A stretch of DNA of 64,000 bases. Source: Paludibacterium sp. B53371 (GTDB lineage: Bacteria > Pseudomonadota > Gammaproteobacteria > Burkholderiales > Chromobacteriaceae). The notes beneath the pieces were generated by a model. That model was not told the DNA's origin. It searched no databases and worked only from the letters and a program-made list of their open reading frames with translations. The position numbers and the translations under genes were made by a program. Where the stretch lies: contig NZ_CP069163.1 in NCBI RefSeq assembly GCF_018802765.1, positions 3,110,311 to 3,174,310 of the forward strand, written 5' to 3'. Of this stretch, positions 9,799 through 18,378 are shown in pieces (position 1 is the stretch's first letter; each line of letters opens with the position of its first letter).

Positions 9799-10937
9799 GC
9801 CCCCACCTCCGTCGCCACCCGATCAAGATAACTGTGCATCAGCCGCACATAGGGCGGATCGAGCATCAGAAACGCATCATGACCATGCGTCGACTCGATC
9901 TCGCCATAGGCCACCGGCCGGTCGGCAGCGACCAGAGCCCGCACCAGTTCACGCGAACGCAAGGGCGAAAAACGCCAGTCGGAGGTAAAGCTGGCAATCA
10001 GGAAGCCGGCTTTGGCTTGCCGCAAGGCGGCCACCAGATCATCGCCGTACGCCTTGGCCGGATCAAAATAATCCAGCGCCTTGGTCATCAGCAGATAGGT
10101 GTTGGCATCAAACAGATCCGAAAACTTGTCCCCCTGATAGCGCAGATAGGACTCGATCTCGAACTCGACCTCATAGCCGAAGCGGAACTCTCCGGAACGC
10201 AACATGCGGCCGAATTTGGCCCCCATGCCATCATCGGACAGATAGGTAATATGCCCGAGCATGCGCGCCAGTCGCAGACCACGCCGCGGCACCACGCCGT
10301 GGGCATAGAAATCTCCGCCGTGGAATTCCGGATCGGTCAGGATGGCCTGGCGGGCGACATCGTTGAAAGCAATATTTTGCGCCGACAACTTGGGGGCAGA
10401 GGCGATCACCAGCGCATGCCCGACCCGCTCGGGGAAATCGATGCTCCACTGCAACGCCTGCATGCCGCCCAGACTGCCGCCAATCACCGCCGCCCAGCGA
10501 TCAATCCCCAGACGATCCGCCAGCCGCGCCTGAGCCCGCACCCAATCCGGCACCGTCATCAGCGGAAAGCCAGAGCCCCAGGGCCGACCGGTCTGCGGAT
10601 TCTGGCTCAACGGTCCGGTGCTGCCATGACACCCACCGAGATTGTTGACCCCGACGACAAAAAACCGTCGGGTATCGATCGGCTTGCCCGGCCCGACCAT
10701 ATTGTCCCACCAGCCCGTGGACTTTTCTTCGCCGGCATAGTGACCGGCGACATGGTGGTGCCCGGACAGGGCATGGCAAATCAAGACCGCGTTACTTTTG
10801 GCGGCATTGAGCTCGCCATAGGTCTCGTACATGAGCTGATAGGCCGGCAGCGTGGCGCCGCAGGCCAGATCCAGCGGGGTAGCAAACTCTGCACATTGTG
10901 CAGAAACAATGCCGACTGATTGTTCAGTATTGGACAT
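9795..10937 (-). CDS. metX: Homoserine O-acetyltransferase
   Basis: Transfers an acetyl (or possibly succinyl) group to homoserine, committing it to methionine. Alpha/beta-hydrolase fold, 380 aa. Nucleophile Ser in [14 protein letters not shown], Asp in [10 protein letters not shown] and His in THGHDAFL form the triad. [11 protein letters not shown] is the oxyanion/substrate region. Beta-proteobacterial MetX proteins can use succinyl-CoA, so acyl specificity is not certain. The frame stays open 51 bases further upstream, but [14 protein letters not shown] at 10937 matches the usual start. It forms an operon with metW and lies divergent from a small membrane-protein gene. Confidence 0.93.
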   Translation of the reverse strand: MSNTEQSVGIVSAQCAEFATPLDLACGATLPAYQLMYETYGELNAAKSNAVLICHALSGHHHVAGHYAGEEKSTGWWDNMVGPGKPIDTRRFFVVGVNNLGGCHGSTGPLSQNPQTGRPWGSGFPLMTVPDWVRAQARLADRLGIDRWAAVIGGSLGGMQALQWSIDFPERVGHALVIASAPKLSAQNIAFNDVARQAILTDPEFHGGDFYAHGVVPRRGLRLARMLGHITYLSDDGMGAKFGRMLRSGEFRFGYEVEFEIESYLRYQGDKFSDLFDANTYLLMTKALDYFDPAKAYGDDLVAALRQAKAGFLIASFTSDWRFSPLRSRELVRALVAADRPVAYGEIESTHGHDAFLMLDPPYVRLMHSYLDRVATEVGA

Positions 10938-11068
10938 GAATACACAGGCCCTCTGTTTGGTTATTGTCGGCGTCAAGGCATATTCCAAAAGAGTTTATAA
11001 CGATATGAGCGACTTGCGCGAGCGTTGTCCGACACCGATAATCGCACCTCATTGCCTTGGTGCCCCTC

Positions 11069-11251
11069 ATGCTTGGACGACTCTTCAACCTGCTGCTGCT
11101 CGCCGGTCTGGCCACCGTGCTGCTGCGCGCCCTGTTGAGTCCGGCTCAGCGCCAGGCGCTTCATCAGCTGTTCCGCACCATTGCCTGGGCACTGCTGGCC
11201 AGCTCGGCCATCCTGGTCGTGCTCAGCCTGACGCGTATCATCACCCCCTGA
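11069..11251 (+). CDS. Small membrane protein, MIGRI-like
   Basis: 60 residues starting MLGRLFNLLLLAGL, with two hydrophobic stretches (about residues 4-18 and 38-56) around a short charged loop (SPAQRQALHQL). The start and placement resemble the short 'MIGRI' membrane proteins known from Neisseriales, but I rely on memory of that family and no function is established. The ATG is preceded only by a weak GGTG. The stop lies 11 bases before the radical SAM gene, so the two are probably one transcript. Confidence 0.55.
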   Translation: MLGRLFNLLLLAGLATVLLRALLSPAQRQALHQLFRTIAWALLASSAILVVLSLTRIITP

Positions 11252-11262
11252 CTGGTTGTGCC

Positions 11263-12195
11263 ATGGATATCTCCCGTTTTGTGCATACTTTCGGCCAATA
11301 CCTGAAAACCCGCTTCGGCGAACGGGTCCACAAACTGTCGCTGGCGGGAGACTTCACCTGCCCCAACCGCGATGGCACCCTGGGCAAGGGAGGCTGCACC
11401 TTCTGCAATGTCCGCAGTTTCGGACGGGCGGCCGATCAACTGTCGATCAGCGAGCAAATCGGGCGCGAAAAAGAGAAAACCGATCGCGCACGACGCTATC
11501 TGGCCTATTTTCAGGCCTATACCAGCACCTATGCCGAAGTGGAAACCCTGCGCCGCTCGTATGAAGAAGCACTCGCCCAGGCGGACATTGTCGGTCTGTG
11601 TGTCGGCACCCGCCCGGACTGTGTGCCGGATGCCGTGCTCGATCTGCTGGCCGGCTATCGGGAGCAAGGGCTGGAAGTCTGGCTGGAGCTGGGCCTGCAA
11701 AGTGCCCATGACCAGACGCTGGCCGCCATCAACCGTGGCCATGGCATGGCCGCCTATCGCGATGCCGTCGCGCGCAGTCACGCGCGCGGCCTGAATCTGT
11801 GTACCCACCTGATCGTGGGTCTGCCGGGGGAAACCCCGGCGATGATGCACGATACGCTGCAGCAGGTGCTGGCGCTCGGGGTGGAAGGTCTCAAGCTGCA
11901 TCCGCTGATGGTGGTCAAGGGCAGCCGCATGGCAGCGCAATACCGTCGCGAAGAGATTGCGCCATTGCCGCTGGCCGAATATGCCGACCTGGCGGCTGAC
12001 CTGATCCGTCACACGCCGCCGCAGGTGGTCTATCACCGGGTCTCGGCCACGGCACAGTTTCCGACGCTGATCGCGCCGGAGTGGTGTGCGCCGCGCTGGT
12101 CGGGCATGCAGGCCATTGCCGATCGCCTGGCCCACCTGGGACCACAAGGCAGTGCCATCGGCCAGCCCTGGTCGCCCTCTGGGCAACAAAGCTGA
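11263..12195 (+). CDS. yhcC: YhcC-type radical SAM protein (TIGR01212 family)
   Basis: 310-aa radical SAM enzyme of the YhcC/TIGR01212 family. The [4Fe-4S] cysteines appear as C-P-N-R-D-G-(5)-GGC-TFC, with the widened spacing typical of this group. Next come DIVGLCVGTRPDC, a LELGLQSAHDQTL motif and THLIVGLPGE, as in Elp3/MiaB-like domains. The substrate is unknown; tRNA modification is often proposed but not shown. The frame is open far upstream, but ATG 11263 begins the recognisable N-terminus (MDISRFVHTFGQYLK). It probably shares a transcript with the small membrane protein before it. Confidence 0.88.
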   Translation: MDISRFVHTFGQYLKTRFGERVHKLSLAGDFTCPNRDGTLGKGGCTFCNVRSFGRAADQLSISEQIGREKEKTDRARRYLAYFQAYTSTYAEVETLRRSYEEALAQADIVGLCVGTRPDCVPDAVLDLLAGYREQGLEVWLELGLQSAHDQTLAAINRGHGMAAYRDAVARSHARGLNLCTHLIVGLPGETPAMMHDTLQQVLALGVEGLKLHPLMVVKGSRMAAQYRREEIAPLPLAEYADLAADLIRHTPPQVVYHRVSATAQFPTLIAPEWCAPRWSGMQAIADRLAHLGPQGSAIGQPWSPSGQQS

Positions 12196-12281
12196 TCGGC
12201 AGACGCACCTTTCATCAGGCTCCATCATGTCTGCGCGACATTACCGGATTAGTCTGCTTGCTTTTTCACCGGAGCCATTTC

Positions 12282-12467
12282 ATGTTGCCTGCCATCACGC
12301 TGTTGCTCGCCACCAGCCTCCCCTCAGCCATGCCGTCCGGCATGCGCCCTTTTCATGACCTGTCGATCGGCTTCTGCATGGCAGAACAGGCCAGACTTGA
12401 CCCACAAGCCAGTCAAGAGACGCTGATGCAGCGATGTCTGACGAGCAAGACCATTCAAGCCGGCTGA
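12282..12467 (+). CDS. Small putative exported protein
   Basis: 61 residues with a hydrophobic N-terminus ([18 protein letters not shown]) that could be a signal peptide or anchor, then a polar part with two cysteines. A strong GGAG at 12271-12274 lies seven bases before the ATG, the main reason to think it real. I recognise no family. It sits between the radical SAM gene and msrP on the same strand. Confidence 0.4.
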   Translation: MLPAITLLLATSLPSAMPSGMRPFHDLSIGFCMAEQARLDPQASQETLMQRCLTSKTIQAG

Positions 12468-12568
12468 AATCTGCTGGCGCGTCTTTTTTTTCCGGACTAG
12501 TGTCAGATTGGCGGGTTTCGCCCGACCAATGCCAAGCCCCTTCAATCCGGCCGACTCGGGAGACCCAC

Positions 12569-13486
12569 ATGCTGATCCGCCAGCCAGATGACATTGCACC
12601 GTCCGACATCACACCACAGCAGCTGTATCTGGACCGGCGCAAATTCATGCTGGCCGGTGCCGCCGGGATGTTGATGACCAGCAGTGCCTTCGCAGCCCTG
12701 TCGTTCAAGAAAGGTCCGAGTTTGCTGGCCGGCAACGACAAACCCAACAGCCTGCGGGAAATCACCCAGTACAACAATTACTACGAGTTCGGCAGCAGCA
12801 AGACCGACCCGGCCGAGCACGCCGGCGTGCTCAAGACCCGCCCCTGGAGTGTGCTGGTTGATGGTGCCGTGGAGAAACCTCGGACCTTTGCCATCGAGGA
12901 ATTGCTGCGTCTGCCACTGGAGGAGCGGATCTACCGCCATCGCTGTGTCGAGGGCTGGTCGATGGTGATTCCCTGGATCGGTTTCCCACTGTCGGCATTG
13001 CTCAAGCAGATGAAACTGACCTCGCGGGCACGCTACGTGGCTTTCGAAACCCTGAACCGGCCTTCGGAAATGCCCGGCATGGCAGAAGGTCTGCTCACCT
13101 GGCCCTATCGGGAAGGACTACGCATTGACGAGGCCATGCATCCCCTCACCCTGCTGGCGGTCGGCCTCTACGGCCAGGTGCTGCCCAATCAGAATGGCGC
13201 ACCGATCCGCCTGGTGGTGCCATGGAAGTATGGCTTCAAAAGCATCAAGGCCATTGTGCGCATCCATCTGACCGACACCCAGCCACAAACCAGCTGGCAT
13301 CAGGCCGCGCCGAGCGAGTACGGCTTCTACTCCAACGTCAATCCAACGGTGGATCATCCGCGCTGGAGTCAGGCCAATGAACGGCGCATCGGTGAATTTC
13401 TGCGCCGCCCGACGCTGATGTTCAACGGTTATGGTGCCCAGGTGGCTTCGCTCTATCAGGGCATGGACCTGCGGAAAAACTTCTGA
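12569..13486 (+). CDS. msrP: Protein-methionine-sulfoxide reductase catalytic subunit MsrP
   Basis: Periplasmic molybdopterin enzyme (formerly YedY) that reduces methionine sulfoxide in envelope proteins damaged by oxidants such as hypochlorous acid. 305 aa. A Tat signal is visible ([13 protein letters not shown], residues 24-36, with a hydrophobic run to TSSAFA). The Mo-ligand Cys lies in [27 protein letters not shown] and [11 protein letters not shown] are conserved. The frame runs upstream to 12434, but ATG 12569 with GGGAG six bases before gives the expected N-terminus. It forms an operon with msrQ, the membrane electron donor. Confidence 0.95.
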   Translation: MLIRQPDDIAPSDITPQQLYLDRRKFMLAGAAGMLMTSSAFAALSFKKGPSLLAGNDKPNSLREITQYNNYYEFGSSKTDPAEHAGVLKTRPWSVLVDGAVEKPRTFAIEELLRLPLEERIYRHRCVEGWSMVIPWIGFPLSALLKQMKLTSRARYVAFETLNRPSEMPGMAEGLLTWPYREGLRIDEAMHPLTLLAVGLYGQVLPNQNGAPIRLVVPWKYGFKSIKAIVRIHLTDTQPQTSWHQAAPSEYGFYSNVNPTVDHPRWSQANERRIGEFLRRPTLMFNGYGAQVASLYQGMDLRKNF

Positions 13487-13495
13487 TCACAGCGT

Positions 13496-14122
13496 ATGCA
13501 GATGACTGTCAACAAGCGCTCCCCGATCCCCTTGCTGAAGGGACTACTCTTCGTCCTGGCCCTGCTGCCGCTGCTGGCCGGCATCTGGCAGGTCGGGCTT
13601 GGCGATCCGGTTGATCCCGTAGCCTTCATGACCCATGCCAGCGGCGACTGGGCGCTGAGAATGCTGCTGCTGACGCTGGCCATCACCCCGCTGCGCCGTC
13701 TGGGAGCCCCGGGCGGGTTGCTGCGCTTTCGCCGCATGTTGGGCTTGTTTGCCTTCTTCTATGCCATGCTGCATTTTTCGGTATATCTGGTCTTCGACAA
13801 GTTCTTCGACGTCCAGGCCATCGCCGGCGACATCTACAAACGCCCCTTCATCACCGTGGGTTTCGCCGCGCTGGTCCTGATGCTGCCGCTGGCCATCACC
13901 TCCACCGATGGCTGGATCCGGCGGCTGAAGCGGCGCTGGGGCATGCTGCACCGGCTGGTCTATGCCGTGGCGATACTGGGGGTGACACACTACTGGTGGC
14001 TGGTGAAGCGCGATATTCGCCTGCCGCTGATGTACGCCGCCATCCTGGCAGGTCTACTCGGGCTGCGTGTTCTGTGGTCAGCGAGCCGGCGCTGGCAAGG
14101 GAAGGTTTCTGACGTAAAATAG
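13496..14122 (+). CDS. msrQ: MsrPQ heme-binding membrane subunit MsrQ
   Basis: Six-helix b-type cytochrome membrane protein (208 aa) that passes electrons from the quinone pool or flavin reductase to MsrP. Seen: SGDWALRMLLLTLAITPLRR, RRMLGLFAFFYAMLHFSVYL, ITSTDGWIRRLKRRWGMLHRLVY and GVTHYWWLVK, with the conserved heme-ligand histidines in the third, fourth and fifth helices. It begins nine bases after the msrP stop, a conserved two-gene unit. Confidence 0.94.
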   Translation: MQMTVNKRSPIPLLKGLLFVLALLPLLAGIWQVGLGDPVDPVAFMTHASGDWALRMLLLTLAITPLRRLGAPGGLLRFRRMLGLFAFFYAMLHFSVYLVFDKFFDVQAIAGDIYKRPFITVGFAALVLMLPLAITSTDGWIRRLKRRWGMLHRLVYAVAILGVTHYWWLVKRDIRLPLMYAAILAGLLGLRVLWSASRRWQGKVSDVK

Positions 14123-14148
14123 CCCGGTTTCTTCAGCCAGAGCCCATC

Positions 14149-14625
14149 ATGAGCAAAGCCCCGGTCACGCAGGCCATCCGCATGTTGCGCGAGCACAAGG
14201 TCGAATACAGCGAGCATTTGTACAAATACGAAGATCGCGGCGGCACCGAAGTGTCCGCGCGCGAGCTGGGTGTCGACGAGCATTGCGTCATCAAGACGCT
14301 GGTTATGGAAGATGAACAGCACAAACCGCTGATCGTGCTGATGCACGGCGACCGGGAGGTCGGCACCGGCATGCTGGCTCGACAGATCGGGGTCAAAAAG
14401 GTCAGTCCCTGCGAGCCAAAGACGGCCGACAGGCACAGCGGCTACCAGGTGGGCGGCACCAGCCCGTTTGGCACCCGACATGCCATGCCGGTCTATATGG
14501 AAGCCGGCATCGCCGAGCTGCCGCGCATCTATATCAACGGCGGCAAGCGCGGCTTTCTGATCGGCATGCATCCGGCAGACCTGCAGCGGGTGCTGCAGCC
14601 GACCCTGGTCCACGTCGCGGCCTGA
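14149..14625 (+). CDS. ybaK: Cys-tRNA(Pro)/Cys-tRNA(Cys) deacylase YbaK
   Basis: Editing enzyme that removes cysteine wrongly attached to tRNA(Pro). 158 aa with the YbaK fold. The catalytic Lys is in CVIKTLV (about residue 50). The substrate-positioning GxxxP element appears as GGTSPFG (about 102-108). RIYINGGKRGFLIGM is typical of YbaK rather than ProXp-ala. It ends convergently with ftrD, 15 bases apart. Confidence 0.92.
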   Translation: MSKAPVTQAIRMLREHKVEYSEHLYKYEDRGGTEVSARELGVDEHCVIKTLVMEDEQHKPLIVLMHGDREVGTGMLARQIGVKKVSPCEPKTADRHSGYQVGGTSPFGTRHAMPVYMEAGIAELPRIYINGGKRGFLIGMHPADLQRVLQPTLVHVAA

Positions 14626-14643
14626 GCGCACCGCGCGCGCTCA
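14623..14643. terminator. Stem-loop spanning both convergent stop codons
   Basis: TGAGCGC (14623-14629) pairs perfectly with GCGCTCA (14637-14643). The arms contain the ybaK TGA and, on the other strand, the ftrD TGA. No T tract follows, so termination by this hairpin alone is uncertain. Confidence 0.35.
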
Positions 14644-15996
14644 TTGCCACATCAGCCACCAGGCAGCATCAATCCAGCCCAGAGCCGGCAGCAGCGGCAG
14701 CACGGCGACGAAAGCCCGGCCCTGCCAGCGGCCCAGAATGCGCCAGGCCAGCTGCAGACACCACAGATTGGCCAGACCCAGCAAGGCGAAACGCAGGGGC
14801 ATGACCCACCACAGCGCGACCCCTTCGACCTTGAGCAGGGTGACGGTCAGCGCCGACAGGCCGAGAAACACGCTACAGCCGGCCAGGGGAATCAGGCTCT
14901 GGGCCAGATGGTGCAGACGCGATGTCTGCCACGGTCCTGCCAGCCGCACGGACAGCGCCAGCAGCCCGCCGAGCACGGTACCATACAGCAGGGCCACACC
15001 GGCGATATAGCCGATCAGAACCCCGCCATCCAGCCAGGTAAAGCTGTCGTTGACCTCCGGATAGTGCGTCAACAGCCACCAGGGTGCCGAATCCTCCAGC
15101 GCCCAGAGCCATTGGTGCTGTGCCAGCCAGTCCGCCAGCCAGAGTTTGATGGCCACAAAGACATCGCTGTTGGTCCACTGAAACGCCCCCATCGCAATGC
15201 CGAGCATACCGTACAGGATCAGGGCGGTTTGCCAGCCACTGCTGTCCTTGTCAGCCAGCGCCACCACCTCATGGCCCCAGGGACGGGTAGACAGTGCAAT
15301 CGCTTCGCGATGGCCGCTGCAACGCCCGCACATATGGCAACCACTGGCGCCCTGCATGTGACGCAGCGGCATCAGCGGCGCACAGTCGACCGACTTGAGC
15401 GGGATCACGCCGGAAGTTTTCCAGGCATGTTCATCGACGCGATAGTGCCAGGGGGCCAGTTTGGCCAGCAGGGAAAATACGCCGTTGACCGGACAGAGAT
15501 GCCGGCACCAGGCCCGCTTGCCGCGGGTATATACCAGGCCAATCGCCACGGCAGCCACCGTCGAGCCACCCAGCACCAGCAGCACCGCCTTGGGATATTG
15601 ATAGACACTGACCATCTGGCCATATACGGTGGTCATGGCAAAGGCAACAAACGGCCAGCCCCCCCAGCGCATCCAGCGCGGAATGGGGCGACCCAGACCA
15701 TGTTTCGCGGCCAGCTCGCTCAGCGCCCCTTCGGGACAAAGCACGCCACACCACAAACGGCCGAACAACACCATACTCAGCAGAACGAAAGGCCACCAGA
15801 TGCCCCAGAACACAAACTGGGCAAATACGGTGAGATGGCTGAACATGCGCGCACTGTCGGTTGGCAGCGGCAGACAGGCGGGTACGATGATCAGAAAGCC
15901 ATAGACCAGCACCACGCCCCATTGCAGCCAGCGAATCAGCTGCGCATGATCGCGCAGCCAGTCGCCGGCCTTTCGTATCCAGAGCTGCCGACTCAT
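14641..15996 (-). CDS. ftrD: FtrD-type 4Fe-4S membrane protein (iron uptake)
   Basis: Membrane polyferredoxin of the NapH/NosR-like group, last gene of a ferrous-iron uptake operon. 451 aa with about nine to ten hydrophobic helices. Two CxxxCP motifs lie between helices (WCGVLCPEG and WCRHLCPVNG), and GCHMCGRC gives a further cysteine cluster, consistent with two [4Fe-4S] sites. In FtrABCD systems of Bordetella, Burkholderia and Brucella this subunit is thought to take electrons from oxidised Fe(II). ATG 15996 overlaps the ftrC stop as ATGA; an upstream in-frame GTG (16008) is less likely. The C-terminal 170 residues are long and hydrophobic. Confidence 0.85.
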   Translation of the reverse strand: MSRQLWIRKAGDWLRDHAQLIRWLQWGVVLVYGFLIIVPACLPLPTDSARMFSHLTVFAQFVFWGIWWPFVLLSMVLFGRLWCGVLCPEGALSELAAKHGLGRPIPRWMRWGGWPFVAFAMTTVYGQMVSVYQYPKAVLLVLGGSTVAAVAIGLVYTRGKRAWCRHLCPVNGVFSLLAKLAPWHYRVDEHAWKTSGVIPLKSVDCAPLMPLRHMQGASGCHMCGRCSGHREAIALSTRPWGHEVVALADKDSSGWQTALILYGMLGIAMGAFQWTNSDVFVAIKLWLADWLAQHQWLWALEDSAPWWLLTHYPEVNDSFTWLDGGVLIGYIAGVALLYGTVLGGLLALSVRLAGPWQTSRLHHLAQSLIPLAGCSVFLGLSALTVTLLKVEGVALWWVMPLRFALLGLANLWCLQLAWRILGRWQGRAFVAVLPLLPALGWIDAAWWLMWQ

Positions 15997-16808
15997 GCGC
16001 GACGCCACAGGCGCTGGCGCATCAGCCCCCAGACAGCCAGCCAGAACAGGCCATACCCCAGCAGACTGGTCAGGGCCGGATGGGCACGATAACCGGTCAG
16101 TGCCGCCAGTACGCCCCCCAGGGCACTGCTGTCGTCGAGCAGACGGGAACTATCCCAGACCGGGTCCATCAAGGCCGGCAGCCAGTCGAGGGAAATCATC
16201 TTTTCCACACCACTGACAAACAGGGCGCCAGCCAGCAACAGCAGCATGACTTCGGTAATGCGGAAAAACACCCGCCAGGACAGCACACGGCTGCCCAGTT
16301 GCAGCACGGCGTACATGGCCAGCGCCAGCAGGAAACCGGCCATGCCCGCCAGCACCAGGTTCAGCAGGGTGGCATGATCCGCGGCGGACAGGGTGCCATA
16401 GAGAAACACCACCGTTTCACTCCCCTCGCGCCCGACGGCCAGTGCAGCGAGCGTCAGCACGCCCCACCAGTTTTGCTGTTCCGCCTGCGCCGACAACCCT
16501 TGCTCGATATCGCGCTTCAAGGTTCGGCCATGGCGCCGCATCCACAGCACCATCTGGACAATCAGCACCGACGCCAGCATGACCATGGCCAGCTGAAACA
16601 ACTCCTGCTTATCGGCAAATACCTCGCTGGCGGCAAACAGACCAAAGGCCAGCAGAGCGGCCAGAGCCAGCCCGGCGAGCACCCCGCCCCAAAGAAACAC
16701 CCGGCCGCGAGCGGCAGCCGGATTGCTGCGCAACCAGGCATTCAGAATGCCGACAACCAGCATGGCCTCGATACTCTCGCGCCAGACAATGAACAGAACC
16801 TGTCCCAT
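15993..16808 (-). CDS. ftrC: FTR1-family high-affinity iron permease
   Basis: Inner-membrane permease that moves Fe(III) produced by oxidation of Fe(II) on the periplasmic side. 271 aa, seven predicted helices. Both iron-binding motifs are present: RESIE in FIVWRESIEAMLVVGIL (about 10-14) and REGSE in AVGREGSETVVFLYG (about 120-124). AGGAGAG lies five bases before ATG 16808. It sits 13 bases after ftrB and overlaps ftrD by four bases, a tight operon. Confidence 0.93.
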   Translation of the reverse strand: MGQVLFIVWRESIEAMLVVGILNAWLRSNPAAARGRVFLWGGVLAGLALAALLAFGLFAASEVFADKQELFQLAMVMLASVLIVQMVLWMRRHGRTLKRDIEQGLSAQAEQQNWWGVLTLAALAVGREGSETVVFLYGTLSAADHATLLNLVLAGMAGFLLALAMYAVLQLGSRVLSWRVFFRITEVMLLLLAGALFVSGVEKMISLDWLPALMDPVWDSSRLLDDSSALGGVLAALTGYRAHPALTSLLGYGLFWLAVWGLMRQRLWRRA

Positions 16809-16821
16809 GATTGCTCTCCTG

Positions 16822-17148
16822 CTACTTCGCCACGATCACACCCTGCGCGGCAGGATGAAACTCATCGTAGAAGCGGTACTCGCCCGGCGACAGCGACTGA
16901 AACACCACGAAGCTCTCGGCGCCCGGTGCCAGCACCTTTTCCTTGCGCAACTGCAGGCTTTCGAATTCCGCCGGACTCTTGCCCTTGTTGATCACTTCGA
17001 TCTTGAAGCGGGTATTGGCCGGTACCACGATACGGTTGACAGACAGCTTGCCGTCGTTCAACTCCAGCCGGAACGTCGGCAGATCCGCCGCCGGGGCGGC
17101 CAGCGGCAACGCCGCCAGCAGCAGGGCCATGCAGAGTTTCTTGATCAT
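16822..17148 (-). CDS. ftrB: Periplasmic cupredoxin-like iron-uptake protein FtrB
   Basis: 108-aa exported protein with a cupredoxin-like fold of the EfeO/FtrB type, thought to oxidise Fe(II) before FTR1 transport. The signal peptide is MIKKLCMALLLAALPLAAPAA. The mature part has LELNDGKLSVNRIVVPANTRF, NKGKSPAEFESLQLRKEK and FYDEFHPAAQG, conserved in FtrB homologues. ATG 17148 is preceded by GGGAGGGTG; the frame extends upstream to 17205 but that would bury the signal peptide. It lies between ftrA and ftrC. Confidence 0.88.
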   Translation of the reverse strand: MIKKLCMALLLAALPLAAPAADLPTFRLELNDGKLSVNRIVVPANTRFKIEVINKGKSPAEFESLQLRKEKVLAPGAESFVVFQSLSPGEYRFYDEFHPAAQGVIVAK

Positions 17149-17173
17149 CGCACCCTCCCGGTTGACCACGATT

Positions 17174-17713
17174 TCAGTAGCCACCCTTCTTGCCAATGCC
17201 GGCATAGGTGAAGCTGTAATTTACTTCGAACGGCTTGAACCACGGCGCCACGCCGGTTTCCTTGTCGGTATGACGGCCGAAATGACTGGCATGATCGGCA
17301 TTCGGCGCGGAGATGATGTACTTCAGCTTGTACTGGCCCGGGCCCATCAGCTTGACGTTGTCGCCATAGTGCGGGCCATCATTGGCCACCATGGGCATGA
17401 AATCACCCTTGATGGTCTTGCCGCCCACCTTGGTCAGTTCGTAACGGATGTTCAGATAAGGCACCCACTCGCCTTCGCCAAAGCCGTTCGGATTGCCCTT
17501 GGTGGCATGAATATCGGCCTCCAGATGGACATCCGACTTCTCTGCCGCCAGCATCATGCCTTCCGGCTCCATCTTGACGGGCTGCAGGTACACCGCGCCG
17601 ATCTCCATGTGATTGACGACTTGCGGCTTGCCCACCGGGTACTCCTTGGCCAGCACCGGCAGAGACAGGGACAGCACGGACAGGGCAGCAACGGCGCGCA
17701 GGGTATGAGACAT
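17174..17713 (-). CDS. ftrA: Periplasmic iron-binding protein FtrA/P19 (Tp34 family)
   Basis: First gene of the iron operon: a 179-aa exported P19/FetP-like protein that binds ferrous iron and copper in the periplasm. The signal peptide ends around LPVLAKEYPVG. Metal ligands of the P19 family can be placed: HME near the start of the mature part, MEPEGM, DVHLEADIHA and NDGPHYGDN. ATG 17713 has GGAG five bases upstream. A perfect palindromic Fur box lies 42 bases before the ATG, so the operon should be iron-repressed. Confidence 0.92.
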   Translation of the reverse strand: MSHTLRAVAALSVLSLSLPVLAKEYPVGKPQVVNHMEIGAVYLQPVKMEPEGMMLAAEKSDVHLEADIHATKGNPNGFGEGEWVPYLNIRYELTKVGGKTIKGDFMPMVANDGPHYGDNVKLMGPGQYKLKYIISAPNADHASHFGRHTDKETGVAPWFKPFEVNYSFTYAGIGKKGGY

Positions 17714-17754
17714 GGTGACTCCGATCAGAAATGAAGGGTAAACGATAATGGTTA

Positions 17755-17769
17755 TGAGAATCATTCTCA
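17755..17769. promoter_or_regulatory. Fur box upstream of ftrABCD
   Basis: TGAGAAT-C-ATTCTCA is a perfect 7-1-7 palindrome matching the Fur consensus TGATAAT-N-ATTATCA at 13 of 15 positions. Flanking GATAATGG on the ftrA side and GATAATC on the other side give extra GATAAT-like hexamers, as in extended Fur sites. Confidence 0.85.
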
Positions 17770-17877
17770 CACAGATAATCACCTGTCGCAATCATCTTCG
17801 TCGTCACTTAGCCATGTCAGCCTGTCAGAAACCCCCGCCCGGCAAGGCGTTCGGGCCGAAAAAATACTTGCAGGCAC

Positions 17878-17905
17878 TTGTTCAGCAGGATGCGGGTGAT
17901 ATGCT
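17878..17905 (+). promoter_or_regulatory. Candidate promoter for arsC
   Basis: TTGTTC (17878-17883), a 16-base spacer, and TATGCT (17900-17905), 41 bases before the arsC ATG. Moderate match to sigma-70 elements. Confidence 0.35.
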
Positions 17906-17946
17906 ATTGATTCGAATGAACTGAAGGACACCCCGTCAGGCCGACC

Positions 17947-18297
17947 ATGATCCGCTTCTATCACAATCCACGCTGCTCCAAGTCCCGCGAGGCGCTGCAA
18001 CTGCTGCAAGAAAAGCATGTCGAGCTGGAGATCATCGACTACCTCAAACATCCGCTGCAGGAAGCCGAGCTGGCACAGCTGCTCTCCCTGCTGGAAATGG
18101 ATGCCCGCGCACTGCTGCGTCGCAAGGAACCCGAGTATGCCGAACTGCATCTGGATGACGTCACACTGGAAAGCAAACACCTGATCCGGGTCATGATCGA
18201 GCATCCGCGCCTGATGGAGCGGCCGATCGCGGCAAGCGAAACCCGCGCGGTCATTGGACGGCCACCGGAAAATGTCCTGACGCTGTTATCGGCTTGA
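17947..18297 (+). CDS. arsC: Arsenate reductase (glutaredoxin-linked)
   Basis: 116-aa ArsC-family thioredoxin-fold protein. The catalytic Cys is in HNPRCSKSREALQLL (residue 10), and the anion-binding arginines appear in LMERPI and TRAVIGRPPE. This fits glutaredoxin-coupled ArsC, but orphan members of the family (YffB/Spx-like) also exist. No arsR, arsB or acr3 lies nearby, so arsenate as the physiological substrate is an inference. Confidence 0.85.
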   Translation: MIRFYHNPRCSKSREALQLLQEKHVELEIIDYLKHPLQEAELAQLLSLLEMDARALLRRKEPEYAELHLDDVTLESKHLIRVMIEHPRLMERPIAASETRAVIGRPPENVLTLLSA

Positions 18298-18341
18298 ATC
18301 GACCACGCCAAAGGCATTTACCAAGCAAAGCTAATAGTCAC

Positions 18342-18371
18342 TTGACGAATAGTAACCATAGTGACTATTAT
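18342..18371 (+). promoter_or_regulatory. marR promoter with MarR operator in the spacer
   Basis: TTGACG (18342-18347), an 18-base spacer and TATTAT (18366-18371). The spacer and -10 hold the near-palindrome ATAGTAACCATAGTGACTAT (18349-18368), which recurs at the efflux promoter downstream. AATAGTCAC (18333-18341) and GTGACTATT (18361-18369) form an additional exact inverted repeat. The layout implies autorepression. Confidence 0.75.
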
Positions 18372-18378
18372 CCTGCTT

